A program made the position numbers and the translations under genes. A DNA stretch of 64,000 bases from Ephemerocybe angulata. Lineage: Eukaryota; Basidiomycota; Agaricomycetes; Agaricales; Psathyrellaceae. The stretch spans positions 434,001 to 498,000 of the forward strand of contig JAACJK010000006.1 of assembly GCA_013368325.1 (NCBI GenBank). The letters are read 5' to 3'. Shown piece by piece: positions 24,688 through 35,880 of the stretch (its first letter is position 1; the number at the start of each line of letters is the position of its first letter). The notes under the pieces were generated by a model, which searched no databases, was not told the DNA's origin, and was given only the letters and a program-made list of their open reading frames with translations.

Positions 24688-26765
24688 CTATATAAAAGGT
24701 ACCTTTTCCCCAGCCTTCTCCTTGACCCTTCTCAGACCCCCATTTCCAGTAGACTCGTCCAAATGGCGACCGAGAGCAGCCTCCGCATCCCTTCTGGCAT
24801 CGAACAGATAAGCAAGTAGCTTTTTCGATGAGGTGGCTGGAGGATGTGGTGGGTGAGATGGAAGATCGGACAGGTACTTTGACTTGATGAATGGATTGAC
24901 GACGGGATGGGGTGGCTTCATATACGATTCCAACTGGCTTGCGTCCAATGCCACAGACCTGGAGGTGGAGAAGCGGAGGATTTTCCAGTATGTCCGCAAT
25001 AGCTTGAGGTTCTTGTAGTTTCCTACGGAAGGTGTCAGACTTCGTCAGATGGCAACGAGTCTCGAGCCTGCCATACCTTTCACCAAAAGATTATGCCATC
25101 GCATCAGCAACGTCGCGCCGAGATAGGTCAGGCCTAATGTTCGTGCAATTCTTCCTAGTTTGTGGCTAGCCCATGCGCCCGCGTAGTGCCCAGCATCCTG
25201 GAACCTCCATAGGGCGCCGAACAAAAGGGCAATGTTAGCACCAACTCTGAATCCACCGGCAATAGCTTTGAACTGAGAGAAACCTTCATCCTCCTCGGGT
25301 TTGGCGAGCACTTTTTGGCGAGCGGGCCTGTAAAGTATCCTGGGAGGACAAAGAGAAGAGAGGGGAAGAAGAGGGTGAATTGAAAGACCGCGAGAGGGAG
25401 GCGAGTGAGCATTGAAACGGTCGCGGGTGCCAATACACTAGTCGACGTCGGAGAAGGGAGCAAGGATGCCAGATCTCGGTGTTCAATCCCAGAGTAATGA
25501 AGTAGAGCATTGTACTTGCAGAGGCGGTCTTTCACAGACAAGTCGCCTCCAGATAGGCTGCCATCCAGCGAAGCCACAAATCTAGCCATACGTCAGCACC
25601 GACTCCTTGGACAGGTCCAAGAATTCTACTTACCGTTGATTAAAATCGACCCATTTGCCTAAGGGTATCCGATCCTCGTCGGTCCAAAGGATCTGTGTCG
25701 CAGTTTTAGTGGCGCAGATCGCCTCCCTGCCTCGAAGCCGTAAGTTGACCAGTATTTGAGGCCAAGATGGTTGAAGGGTGGCACACACCAGTCTGGCGCG
25801 TTTACCGTGATCTGCACAAGCCTCGCCTCGATCTCTGCGGTCACTTTGCTTGCAACAGACTTAGACGCGACGTTAGGATCCGTGCCCTTTGCCATTAACT
25901 CGTCCACATAATCGTCTAGACGAATAGGCTCGCCATAGCTGTAATGGAGGTCATCCAACCAGCTCGGTCTAGTGCGCTTTTGGTAAGGCGTACCGAATGT
26001 GAATCTGCCAACGACATGTATGGTTAGCGCACAATGTAGAGTGGTATGAGGAGGCTTTTCTCACTCGACTGAGATACTTCGATTTATCGGTATATGTAAT
26101 TGCAACAGGAACAATCTTCACACCCTGCGCTCCTTCCTCTCCCTGTATCGCACGGGTATATTCCAACGCGGCCCACGCGGCTCCAGGCATCGTCTGGAAG
26201 ACTCTCCAGCCAGTGCAGCTCGTACCTTCAGGGAAAATGCCAACGACTCCATCATTCTTCAGCACAAGCGTCGTCTCGCGGAACAAACTCGCCCTAGCTG
26301 CAAGCTCTTCTTCTGTCGATAATGCAATACATGCTCCGTCTTTCACCTTCGCGTCTGCGCTAGCGGCATTGTTCGGGTTCCGCCTGACAGGGATGGCGCC
26401 AGAGGATGTCATGACTGCGCGTCCTAGCGGGTTCTTGAACATAGACGCCTTGGCCCAGAAGGCAAGGTGCCGTCTGTGCGGGAGCTTCGCAGCTGTTGGA
26501 CTGCATCAGCTGGACCTACAGAACGACCAATCTAGTCAAGATATTCACCAAGGGCCGCGATGTCGATCATCTCGTTGTGATGAGTTGAAGCACTAGCAAT
26601 TCAACCATTAGACGAGGGCAAACCGAAGGTGGGCCAGACACACATGATGATAGGCCCGTGAATGGGCACATTCTCCTCGCCTTCGACGACGACCTCCGAG
26701 TAGTAGTTATCGACCACCCAATCTGATACCTGACGAAGGAATCGATAGACCAGCTTCAATTCCAT
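24688..26765 (-). CDS. SCT1/GPT2-like glycerol-3-phosphate acyltransferase, with two frame breaks
   Basis: PlsC-superfamily acyltransferase for the first step of glycerolipid synthesis at the ER. Minus-strand exons 26765-26644, 26592-26549, 26492-26065, 26004-25789, 25726-25634, 25581-25077 and 25022-24688. Motif I HHNEMID spans the second exon; VVGIFPEGTSCTG is the FPEG motif; IVPVAITY follows. The C-terminal half has two hydrophobic segments (around 25430-25345 and 25250-25100). Two problems: the canonical 60-nt intron 26064-26005 joins phase 0 to a phase-2 exon, and at 25312-25316 (T5 on the plus strand, A5 in the gene) one base is missing to continue GPLAKK into VLAKPEED. Either the gene is newly dead or the assembly has indels; the rest is intact. 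Start chosen at the ATG opening MELKLVYRFL. Confidence 0.8.
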
Positions 26766-27251
26766 GGTGATGGTGTAAGGGAAAAGTGCACGAGAGAATC
26801 AATCGGAAACCGTTCATGAACTACTCGGTGTCTTTAGGCGTTATAAAGGCACGATCTCAAGCCGTCGCGGGGGAGGCTATCGAGCCCGAGGTTCTTCAGA
26901 GCACGTAATGAAGTGCACCCGGAACCGCGAGCTACCAGCCACTACCAGGGCCATGAGCCAAGAACTTGAAGCTTACAACGATGTGAAGGTCAGGGAGGGT
27001 CGTAGAGGGCCGTGGTCAACAATATCCCTCAAGGAGAACTAATGTAGTTTCACGATGATAATGGATCGCAAAGCGCCAACACTGGTTTAGAAAGTGGTCG
27101 ACCACGGGACGAGTTCGTATGAACTCGCTGCGCGTCGAGCGGCGACATATGTTGAATTTTGGACAATGAAGGCGCGAAAAAAATACAAGGTTGCTGCAAA
27201 GTTACATCGTATACACTGCCCGCATTTTCCAAGTCCAGATGATCGAGACGA
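26766..27251. other. Intergenic, no gene seen
   Basis: Lies between the acyltransferase start and the RPS14 stop, so it holds the acyltransferase promoter and the RPS14 3' end. No distinct motif recognised. Confidence 0.4.
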
Positions 27252-27945
27252 TCAGAGACGGCGACCACGGCGACCACCCTAGAGAAAGAGAGTCATGAGA
27301 ACTGATTTTACAGGAGAAGCCAATAGTGCGTACCTTGCGACGGGTAGAGTCGGTGGGGACGGGGGTGACATCCTCGATACGGCCAATGCGCATACCAGCA
27401 CGGGCAAGAGCACGGAGAGCGCTCTGAGCACCGGGGCCGGGGGTCTTGGTGCCAGTTCCACCGGTAGCACGGAGCTTGATGTGGAGGGCGGTGACACCGA
27501 CTTCACGGCAACGGGTGGCGACGTCCTGAGCGGCCAACATGGCGGCGTAGGGGGAGGACTCATCACGATCGGCCTTGACCTTCATTCCACCAGTAACACG
27601 GGAGATGGTCTCACGACCAGAGAGATCGGTGATGTGGACGAAGGTGTCGTTGAAGGAGGCGAAGATGTGGGCAACACCGAAGACGAGCTCGCCCTCAGCG
27701 ACCTGGGGGCCGAGAGAGACGGCGGTTTCTTCTCTGGGGGTCTTGGTCTTCTTGGGGGCCTATAGGAATACATTATCAGTTATGCTGTTCTGCTGGGCTT
27801 GTCCAACTCTGGGATTGAGCCGACGCGACATCCACATTCCGATTGTCGAATCCAACGCTCCTGGCCGTTTCGACACATTGAAACATAGTTATCCAGACAG
27901 ACATCGATCCTGGACAGCGTTTGGACATAGTTTAGGACGTACCAT
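27252..27945 (-). CDS. RPS14: 40S ribosomal protein S14 (uS11)
   Basis: Small-subunit ribosomal protein of the platform region. Minus-strand exons 27945-27943 (ATG only), 27759-27334 and 27278-27252 give 151 residues, the same as the human protein. Conserved stretches include [55 protein letters not shown] and the basic tail [11 protein letters not shown]. The first intron (27942-27761, 182 nt) directly follows the start codon and is by far the longest intron in a confident gene of this window; long first introns are common in fungal ribosomal protein genes and often carry regulatory elements. Confidence 0.97.
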
Positions 27946-28485
27946 TGCTACTGGGGAGGGTGAAGGCGGTGAGGAGGTCTTGAAGAACGATGAGCTCGCC
28001 TGGAAACTTGGGCGCGATCAATTCCGTAAATACAAAGACAAATAAGAGAGAAATATTCGACGACCGCGTCTGATTAGCCCCTATCTTACCCCGCTTCCTC
28101 CTGCAAGTCCCCTCAAAGCAGAAGCTCCTTTGGATGACAGGCACAACTCTCCCAGAAATGGGTTAGCGAGAATTATGACGTCTAAGCCCTAGGCTACCAC
28201 AATGACTTGTGCATATCGACCAAGATCTCTAACTACGACTTTAACTGCTTTCAACACCCTCCACAAAGATCTCCAGTTAGCCTTGGCCCTTGACACAGTG
28301 GGGGAGAATTCGATCATGTGGTCTCTGCACCTTCTAACCCGTGGTATTTGTTATCAAATAGAAGCACTCTATTATATCAGGCTGCCGGCAATTGGCGTGC
28401 TCTCTGATATAAGAGCTCTGCGCATTCCGAAACCGAATCAACAACCCACTTTCAACCCCCTTCGACATCCTCACAATCTTAAGAC
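27946..28485. promoter_or_regulatory. Divergent promoter region, RPS14 and HTH mini-gene
   Basis: 540 bp between two divergent start codons. No open frame of note. A pyrimidine-rich stretch before the plus-strand gene (28440-28480) fits a fungal transcription start area. Confidence 0.45.
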
Positions 28486-28869
28486 ATGGCTCCTGACCCC
28501 AAATGCGCCGCTATCTCTGCTGCTCAGAAGCGAACTGGTAAGCTCGTTGCGGGACTTGATTGGGCTTCGACGACCTAATATAATCCTTAGGCTTGTCCTA
28601 CGCTGACATCGCTACAAAGATCGGCAGCACTGAGTCTCGAGTCACCCAGAGTGAGTCTCACCGCCCACTACAAGCGCCTAATGCTAATGATCGCGGCCCT
28701 TGAGCATAGTTGTTACCGGAAGTGCCCTCGCCACCGATGATGAATTCAAAGCCCTGGCGAAAGCGCTTGACATCACCGACTCTGTGCGCCTTCTCTATGT
28801 GCATCCCTTTACTTAGCTGACGATTGCTATCCATAGGTTCCACATGCAGGGGTTCACCAGACTGCCTGA
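28486..28869 (+). CDS. Cyanase N-domain-like helix-turn-helix mini-protein
   Basis: Exons 28486-28537, 28591-28650, 28710-28783 and 28837-28869, all with GT..AG introns of 53-59 nt, giving 72 residues. The segment AAQKRTGLSYADIATKIGSTESRVTQIVTG...EFKALAKALDI matches the layout of the N-terminal helical bundle of cyanate hydratase (an HTH-like fold), which is followed in the real enzyme by the catalytic domain with its Arg, Glu and Ser. That domain is entirely absent here, so no cyanase activity is expected. It may bind DNA or a partner; this is inference. Four tiny exons with four matching frames make a chance call unlikely. Confidence 0.75.
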
Positions 28870-31800
28870 GCGTCCTGTACACCATAGCGCCAGACCATGA
28901 TCGCTTCTCATGACTAGTTAAATCTCAACACCAATGTACTTACTACTATTTCATCCACAACTCGACGAAGATCTTGCGCCTGTCCATGCAAATTATTTCA
29001 CATAATTCAGATTCCTGCACGAGTACCAAGCGTCATGACTCGGAACTGCTATGGGCTACTTACCAGTGACTGTACCATGATCTACCAGGGGATAAGGAAC
29101 AGACTCGACAGACCTGATAAGATCTAATCTAATCTCCGACCATTGTGGGAGGATGAATCATTTCCACGATCGCATCAAAGTTCAGCGGACAAGAAGGCAC
29201 CCAACACGTTCGAACGCCTTGATTCTGACCTTCCTGTCTTCACCAATTGCCTCCTCAGCTCAACCCTTCTACCAAAAAGACCTTGGTAACTCACTTTACC
29301 AATCGGTTACACAAAGCTTGGGGTAAGAATTACCGAGAAACCCCGGTGAAGCTCACCAGCCAAACACCACCCATGGACCCATAACACCGTTGTTTCACTC
29401 TCACCTTCACTTCACGCGACACGGAACAGTCAATATGTCAAATACTTACTCAAATACCCCTTCAAACGAATAGGACGCGTCGCTGCGGCGCGTTCCCCAC
29501 CACGCTCTCTGTGCGTCACAGAGGTCACAAGTTCCTGCCGATCCGAACCGGTTCACCGCTCACCCTCCCCCTCGTCCCCGGTACAGTCCAAGGGTTCCAT
29601 TGGACGTCTCTCGCGTGGCCAATCCACTATTCCGCCTGTCCTGCCCGTCTCCGCCAGTTTTTGGGATCTACAGGGTGCTCGTACCCGCTGGCCACGCACC
29701 CACAAATTTGCAAGTCACTCAATTGCTGCATCATTGCGGGGCATCCCCACCGCGACCGTCCTTCTGGTGCACATCGAGATGATGGCCATACCCCACATTT
29801 GATCCGCAGCCTCGTCAATGAAAATTCTGGGGCGTTTCCGCCTCTGCATACTTGGATGATTCCCGGGAAGGCCTTTCCACGAAACTGGTGCATTAGATTA
29901 GACTTCTGCACTCACTGTGGATGGCGAATCTACTTCCCTATCGCGAACTCCGGATGAAGCAGTCCTCTGGACATCGTCGGAAACTGGCGGCCGAGCTGTT
30001 CGAGGGCGACCCACTTCCCGGAACGAAGGCTGTGATTCCCTCGACACTGACAATGACGGAGCTTCGTCCACTATCACTCCAAGCCACACGGAAGTGACAA
30101 TCTCCGAGAGCATCTGTGTCGTGTGCATGGCCCTGTATCGTGTACGGCTCACAACGGAACAGAATACACTCACCGCGGGTCGAGGAGCCGTTTCATGCAT
30201 GTCTGTGGTGTCAATCCAGGGCCTTATAAAATGCAGCTCTGATCCCCGCTTGATATCATCTGGACGTCGATCCTCCGAGCACCGGTAGTCTGCCAGATAA
30301 ACCTACAGGCCTTCCCCAACGTCATATCGAAGAACACCGGCATCAAATTCAACGAACCGACCATTCGTCTCAAACTGTGATTTGACCAAGCGTCGTTCTC
30401 GATGTCCGCAAAAGTCAATTCACTGATCTGTACTCCTCAAAGTCGCACTGTAAATGCGTGTTTTCGACGCGTCTGTGGCTCCCGGCTACATACCAGGGAT
30501 TGTGTTTTAAGCTGTGTGGAATCAAGGGTCTGAAGATTCGACGTCCTTCTTGACGTCAAATGTGATTTCAGAGGGCAGATTGTGTTCTGCCGGGGAGCTA
30601 CTCGTCTTGAGACACGTGGGTCAACGAGGTCGTCCAGTGCCTTCTCTCCCTATGTTCCCATTTCGCTTCACTCTTTAGTGAACGGTCGCAAGACTCACTC
30701 ACTCATATGATACTTATTTTCTCCGCACCACCTCAAGGCAGCAGTGCATGACCTTCGACCCCTCCTACAAGCAATCCACGTTGGCCGTACGAAGTACGAA
30801 CGATTCCCCTGCGGGTCTCTCATATCCCACATCGCGACCTCGGTCGCTCATCGTCATCGTCGGCGTTCAGCGCGTCCTCCACAACTGTGCGCCTGGCTGT
30901 GTTCTCTTGCCCCACTTCTCCATGATCGCAGCTGCAGCGCGAGATCCTCGATACAGTCGATATTACGGTCTCGCCTCATTGTTGTGTGCCATGACGCTGG
31001 ACCCACCCCATTGCTCGATCGCCTTAAGCAACTCCAGCCGTATTTGAGACACCGTTCCGCAGACAACGCCCATGCAATATTCTGGGCCCCAAATGACATC
31101 GATGGGCTTAGCTAGAAGGTGAAGGTCTAAGGTTGCAGCGTGCTTGATGCCACCAACGCGTGCAGAAGCGACACCCAAGGCCGAGTCCTCCTCCTCCGAC
31201 TATGACATCGTCTCCCAGTCCTCGCGACCATCTATACCGCGATGTTCAGCCAGATGACCGACTGCTATCTTATCTCTTCCTGTGAGTAAGCGGTTCTTTG
31301 TATCCGAGGTCTATCTTTGTCTTCACCAAGAGTCTCGTGCAATTAAAAGTTCTCCGACACCGGCTTCTACCTATGTCAGGCAGCACAGACCCGTGTTTCT
31401 TATCTTTCTGACTGACTGTACCCCAGACGTTGCCAAGGTGCATACCTGCTATATCTGTCGGTGACGAGAAGTGGGGGCATGACTGAACTTGGTGATTTCG
31501 TGAGATGCAATTGGAAAGCTAGCGAACGTTCGTGGTACGGTTTTTCCTGTTCGAAAATAGCACGGACTTCGCAGAAGGACATACGTCCATCGCCGATGCT
31601 TTTCTCTTCCTTAAAAGATGCAACCCTCGTTTTAGCTATTTCTTTGACGAGGGCTACAGTCTCTCCGCTTACCATGGCTTCTCATGCGAAGGTGTCATGA
31701 ACTCTTCCTTAGGATCCGGTGCTATAATTGTCGTTCGAGGCTACTCAAAAACAACCTGGGAGGCTTCTCCCGCGTAGCATATCTAACAGCACCACGCGGG

Positions 31801-33474
31801 TTCAGCTTTGATCTCGTGCCAGTGTCTAACTCCAGCCAGTACGCATATCGGTCGAGAGACTCGGCGGATGATCAAGGCAAAACGGCAGCGTACCAAGCCT
31901 CAATTCACTGGGGTAATTCTTCAAACCTTTGTCATTAGCGCCAAGGGCAAGCGCGCGCTTATTTAACGCCGCCACAAAATACTCCTCGATTTTGGCTCTC
32001 ACCGGATCATGTCCATGCTGTTGGGTGGTAGGGCGTTCATGGGAGGTCTCGCAGGGCTTGTGAGTCTACTGTTCTCGTCCTACCTTTTTGAGAGACGCCG
32101 CTGTCACCCTCACACTCGTGTAGCGTGCAGAAGGTGGTGATTGTGATAGTGCGGGGTAATTGACTTTATAAATGGAATCGTCTCATACCCTTTACTCCGA
32201 CCTGTTGCCTGAGAATCAACGGAGAAGTGTAATTAAGTGGCTGCTGATCATTGACTTGAAGTGATAAGACCGCCGCCGCTGTGGGGACTCGGGAGAAGCA
32301 TGGTTAGAAATGGTAGATCGAAGGCGCGTGGTTGGCGGGTACCCGTCGTCCCGTCGACGTTCAAAGCACCTAACCTCTGCTTACGCGGATGTATGGGATC
32401 TTTAGGCTTTGAGATTTCCATAATCAATCAGCAGCCACGCTAGCATAGATTTGACATATTCGAGTGCTCAAATAAGCTGCATTGGCCTCCCATACCGTAA
32501 AACGAAGAGAATGCGACTAATGAGGGCTTGGAAGCCTATTGGGTGTCGGGGTGTGTCTGCCACTGCACTGATCAATAATCTGGAACGTAAGGATAGACTC
32601 CTTATTTTCTCTTTCCAATGCATCGAGGAACTCTCCCTGTGCGCTTGCGAGCTCACTGGCAGCTAGGCTCTATCTTTAGCGCTTATGCTAAGCGTCCGCC
32701 TATCTGTCGTCCGGACCATCCCCACCACCCACCTCTTTCTATGGTTTAGTGTTATATATTGGTGCTGCGGAGCTGTGGCTGATAGCTTAACGGAAAATGT
32801 CATTCTGGGAACCACACCAGATTGGGGCAGAGGACGCCTAAGTCCACGCCGCGCACTTACCCTCATTTCTACTCTTGCTTCCCGTAATCTGAGCCTGAGT
32901 TCACCGCTTGCCCTCGATATAGAGCGAACCGGAGCATGATACGGGGTTGCTGGTGGAGCTCGTAGGATGCAGTCTCACGGACCACGAGCAAGGGCTTGCG
33001 AGGTCTACCGTTCTCGTTTTGCCTTTTCGAGAGTGACTCCGCAGTCAGCCACTAAATTAGTGAGCTGGATTATGACAGTGCGGGGTAGTGCGAAATGGGG
33101 TGCTTTCCAGGTCTATCTGACTCCTGCCTTTCTGTTGGGGCTTCTTGCAGAGGATCTGCAGAACAGCTTTGTCTGCCGGTGATAAATTTGAGAGGGCGGC
33201 GCTGTGGGGAATCAGGAGAAGGCGGTCGGATAAGGTAGGTCGTATGTTGAGCACAAGTATGTCAGTACTGACGTCGCCGGTATCCTACAGGAATGCTGTA
33301 TCATCAGGGTCAATTCCATCCCCTTGCCTTCTCTATGGTGAATTCTGGAGTATGGAGTTTTGCACTGAGGGTTAACACAGAGAACGACCGAGGGCGTCGT
33401 CTGGGATAAAGTACACACAGAGAGCATATCAGCCCGACATCAGAATTTTCCGTTTCGGTGACCTGCCGAATGCT
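28870..33474. other. Gene-poor stretch with decayed repeats
   Basis: No frame with a recognisable domain or consistent splicing. Frames at 29511-29957, 30748-31115 and 31461-31938 are compositionally odd and short. Two diverged copies of a repeat (32038-32310 and 32960-33250) are listed separately. Confidence 0.4.
32038..33250. repeat. Two diverged direct copies of an unknown repeat
   Basis: Around 32047 and 32972 both read gtctc.cgg..., then aggtctaccgttctcgt / gagtctactgttctcgt, then tttttgagaga / ttttcgagagt, then gatagtgcggggta / gacagtgcggggta. Farther on both carry gcggcgctgtgggga / gccgccgctgtgggga followed by cagga(g)aag. Spacing between shared blocks is preserved roughly, so these look like two old copies about 920 bp apart. 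No ends or target duplication were seen. Confidence 0.45.
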
Positions 33475-33869
33475 TCATGTACTATAATAACGGTCCCTCA
33501 GTTCCCAAATGAACCGAAGGTAATTCGCATCTCTCACCTCTTTATCCCCGACCTTTCCGTATTCGAAATACTTGTCGCAGGCAAGGCACCTCCAGCCTCT
33601 CGCCTCCAGCCGGTCTGCGACTTCGTCGAGGAGATCACGACTGGCGATATCGGCGAGGATTTCTCGGCGGTCGAGGCTCCTCGTTGAACTAGTGAACTCG
33701 TCCAGATTGTCCCTCGCTCCAAATATGTACTGAGGGTAGGAATAAATAAGATGTGAGCATTTGTTGTGACTTTGTATGCCAGTGATGCACCTACATCGTC
33801 GTGATACGCCTTTGCGAGGGAGCACAGAGCCCCCAGAGCTGTGAGTAGGTTGAGGAAGGACACACGCAT
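33475..33869 (-). CDS. Small secreted protein
   Basis: Minus-strand exons 33869-33795 and 33729-33475 join in phase 0 through a 65-nt intron to 109 residues. The first exon is essentially a signal peptide (MRVSFLNLLTALGALCSLAKA). The mature part is charged and has few cysteines (one CLAC motif), with a helix-rich DRREILADIASRDLLDEVADRLEARGW segment. I recognise no family. Small secreted proteins of this sort in mushrooms are often lineage-specific; an effector-like role is possible but unsupported. It sits at the edge of the repeat-rich region. Confidence 0.6.
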
Positions 33870-34688
33870 GGCTTTGCCTTCGGTAAACGAGGGTGTGGAA
33901 AAGCAAAAGCTGAGGGGTTTGATATTGAGCACCGAAGGGATGTTTTTATTTCAGACGGGAATAATCATCTCGTAATTTTTGGATCTTGACAATTGCTTGA
34001 CAATGGATAACTACGCATGTGGCAAGTCTGGGCTACGTGCGCTTAGGGTCCTTTGTTTCAGAGCAAATATAAGTATGACAGTCTCGGCATTTGATTACCA
34101 TCTCTCGAGAGGAGTCAGAATTTAGAAACTGGTGGGAAGAAAAGGTGGGATCACAGCGCAGCTTGGACTCGAACCACCATAGACCACCATCATCTCGACA
34201 CGGAATCCGGATCCTTCTCTTTATCAGGCTCCAAACCAGCCTCTCTTCGCGAGGGACCTTAGTTCCAATGGTACGATGGGGAGCTACCAAATAGATGACA
34301 AATGATCAGAACAATGATGAAACAAACAAACCTAACTCAGGTCCCTCGCGATAGAGAGGCTGGCAAAACTTGTCCTCGGGGATTTCGGTGATCCCTGACA
34401 AACCTTCGACAGCTTGCTGAACCACCCAATCTCGGCCAATGCCGGGGCCCCTCGCCTGCCCTATCCCCCAGTATTTCTAACCTAGATATCCTCTACATAA
34501 TACTTCATATGTACGCACTAAATCACTCATTGCACTGTTTTCACGTGCACAGGAGGTTCAAGGAACGGTGCATTAAAGGTAAGAGGGTACAGGAGACAGT
34601 CACAAGGGAGCTCGATCCGAGATCACCGAAATCCCCGAGGACAAGTTTTGCCAGCCTCTCTTGAGCCTCTCTATCGCGAGCAACGCGT

Positions 34689-34742
34689 AGTCTCGGCTTT
34701 CCCATCCTCTCCCGATTGGGAGAGGATGGGAAAGCCGAGACT
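34689..34742. repeat. Perfect 25-bp hairpin with 4-nt loop
   Basis: Arms 34689-34713 and 34718-34742 are exact reverse complements around the loop GATT, inside the MULE-like element. It would fold into a strong stem in RNA or single-stranded DNA. Confidence 0.9.
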
Positions 34743-34854
34743 TAGTCTCGTCGCAAGACATACCTCCCACTCGTGGGAGGGTCTTGTACCAAACTACCAG
34801 TTTCAGTAGGGTAATGTCGTGAGAATTTTCCAAAATGTAATGATCTTTTGAAAA

Positions 34855-34874
34855 GACTACAAAATTTTGTAGTC
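34855..34874. repeat. Perfect 20-bp palindrome
   Basis: GACTACAAAATTTTGTAGTC, an uninterrupted palindrome inside the same element; a second short inverted pair, CCTCCCACTCGTGGGAGG, lies near 34762-34779. Confidence 0.85.
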
Positions 34875-35268
34875 TCCTATGATTCCAGGCCAAATCGGCG
34901 ATTTTTGAAGATGGTCTCCTGCCACCAGACGTGGGTCAAAACTTTCGAAATTTCGCATACTTGTTTGAATCGACAACAGCTATGAGATGTTTCTCATATT
35001 CCAAACACAGAAATGGTTGTGGGAGGAGATAAATCCTTCTTACATTAGTCTTCATTAACAGTACTTTGTTATAAGCCCCTCGCACGCGAGGCGTGTGAGG
35101 GTTTCCTTTTTGAGCCTAAGCCGAGACTAAGCAACGCGAGGGACTTGAGTTAGGTTTATTTGTTCCATCATTGTTCCATCATTTGTCATCTATTTGGTAG
35201 CTCCTCATCGTACCATTGGATTTAAGGTCCCTCGCGAAGAGAGGCTGGTTTGGAGCCTGTCTCTTTAT

Positions 35269-35880
35269 GGTTAGTTTAGAGTCCAAGTCACCTTGATCAA
35301 GGCGGGGCCTAGAAAGGGCTTGAAAGCGTTTCTTCAGTGCAGCCTGCATAAGTAATCGAATTCAATATCCTAGTGGTCGGCTCCATAACTGTCTGAATAC
35401 AGGAGCGAATCGACGATCTCGCGACGGAGTCCTTCGAGCTGGCCATATGCAACGTACCGCCCGCCGGTGCTCGATTCCTCGACTTGATGCTGTGCAACGC
35501 TTGTCTGTTCTCTTTTTTAGCCGCCACCTTAATGGACTCTATTTTAAGGCTTTTCATCTCACATACGGACCTGTCAACGCAATGGACTTCTCGCCCACCA
35601 TGGTGCGCAGGTCTTCGGTCATGCAGACGCGTCGCGCGACAGCTAACGGAATACTACCCATCCGAACGACCAGGTGTTTCAGACACTATCAAAGCTGGAT
35701 GTGAGTGACGCGTCTTTCATCCTGAGTTTACCAAATTTACAAACTTCCTCTTTCTAAGTTTCTGGTGAGAGCACGACAGTCTGCGATGCCTTTGGGTGAG
35801 GTAGCTCACCTGAAGCGACAGGCCATGATGTCCCGCAGACCTCGTTTCCGTATGTTCTTGACTCCTCAGGCTTCATGCGC
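35269..35880. other. Possible remains of the actin-like 5' end
   Basis: Between the MULE-like element and the recognisable actin-like sequence. Around 35620-35680 the plus strand reads ..MQTRR..NGILPI.., faintly like actin GDEAQSKRGILTLKYPI, but no continuous alignment can be drawn by eye. Confidence 0.25.

Larger units (their letters stand above)
34216..35268. mobile_element. Non-autonomous Mutator-like (MULE) element with 9-bp target duplication
   Basis: The element 34225-35259 (1035 bp) is flanked by perfect TCTCTTTAT copies at 34216-34224 and 35260-35268. Its ends are inverted repeats starting CAGGCTCCAAACCAGCCTC and ending with the reverse complement; the match continues about 125 bp with a handful of mismatches (arms ~34225-34350 and ~35134-35259). 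A 9-bp duplication with long inverted ends is the hallmark of Mutator-like transposons. No transposase frame exists inside, so it would need enzyme from elsewhere. The interior carries further self-complementary segments (34340-34400 against 34618-34680, plus hairpins). Confidence 0.85.
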
